Shown here piece by piece: positions 15,034 to 15,124 of a stretch of DNA of 15,124 nucleotides. Location: positions 1 to 15,124 of the forward strand of contig CACWMM010000079.1 of NCBI GenBank assembly GCA_902761955.1, given 5' to 3'. This stretch comes from Parafannyhessea sp902761955. Lineage in GTDB: Bacteria; Actinomycetota; Coriobacteriia; Coriobacteriales; Atopobiaceae. The notes under the pieces are model-generated. The model was not told where the DNA came from. It made no database searches and saw only the letters and a list, made by a program, of their open reading frames with translations. Both the position numbers and the translations under genes were made by a program. Positions within the stretch are counted from its first letter, which is position 1. Each line of letters starts with the position of its first letter.

Positions 15034-15124
15034 ACCACCCGCATAGCGGGTGGTTTGCTCTAAGGGTATAACCCTACAAAGCCGGCCAGGGACTCAAGTC
15101 CCTGGCCTTCACTTCGTTCAGGCC
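15034..15124. mobile_element. Probable end of an IS200/IS605-type element (truncated by window edge)
   Basis: Three successive hairpins: ACCACCCGC-ATA-GCGGGTGGT (15034-15054), AGGGT-ATA-ACCCT (15063-15075) and GGCCAGGGAC-TCAA-GTCCCTGGCC (15084-15107). A final AGGCC (15120-15124) could compete with the third stem. Subterminal imperfect or perfect palindromes recognised by a Y1 (HUH) transposase instead of inverted terminal repeats are typical of IS200/IS605 elements. The CCACCC...GGGTGG hairpin followed by TTTGCTC is of that style. No tnpA or tnpB coding sequence is within the window, so the element would have to lie beyond the right edge, or this is a solo end. Confidence 0.5.

Overview
The window is high-GC (about 60% by eye) and reads as a chromosomal segment of a Coriobacteriia-type actinobacterium (Olsenella/Atopobium/Collinsella neighbourhood). 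The grounds are base composition, GTG/TTG starts behind strong Shine-Dalgarno sites, a PASTA-repeat kinase tail, a Tat lipoprotein with a C-terminal Cys lipobox, and the protein flavour of the metabolic genes. The genus is inference. Nearly everything is on the minus strand; only the first and last genes are on plus.

Layout: (1) 2-937, C-terminal part of a plus-strand PASTA-repeat membrane protein, most likely a Ser/Thr kinase, closed by a very strong terminator. (2) 1086-2750, minus: tRNA-Arg(CCT), a two-helix membrane protein and, upstream of it, a purC gene that is visibly broken. The purC N-terminus is missing behind an in-frame stop, and an internal deletion shifts the frame. (3) 2894-6804, minus: a TSCPD-domain protein, a Tat-exported lipoprotein, an OmpR-type response regulator and its histidine kinase. 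(4) 6988-11150, minus: purB, argH and argG, with an intrinsic terminator between argH and purB. (5) 11259-11412, minus: a 32-codon small ORF with an excellent ribosome-binding site and its own terminator, inside a region with no other recognisable gene. (6) 11783-14239, minus: tRNA-Lys, an M29 aminopeptidase, tRNA-Gly, an unexplained 500-base gap with a strand-biased hairpin, then tRNA-Ala and tRNA-Ile driven by a textbook promoter. (7) 14364-14931, plus: a bifunctional-nuclease (DUF151) family protein. (8) 15034-15124: three consecutive hairpins that look like one end of an IS200/IS605-type element running off the window.

How the genes work together: ArgG adds aspartate to citrulline and ArgH releases fumarate to give arginine. 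PurC adds aspartate to CAIR, and PurB releases fumarate from SAICAR and from adenylosuccinate. Both aspartate-in/fumarate-out pairs are therefore in this window, but the purC copy is damaged. Unless a second copy exists elsewhere, de novo purine synthesis should be interrupted while PurB keeps its role in IMP-to-AMP conversion.

No CRISPR array, phage or complete novel multi-gene system is visible. The most interesting items are the purC remnant, the 32-aa small ORF, the structured plus-strand segment at 13692-13829, the candidate transposon end, and an apparently over-represented GCGAGAA heptamer that also sits in terminator stems.
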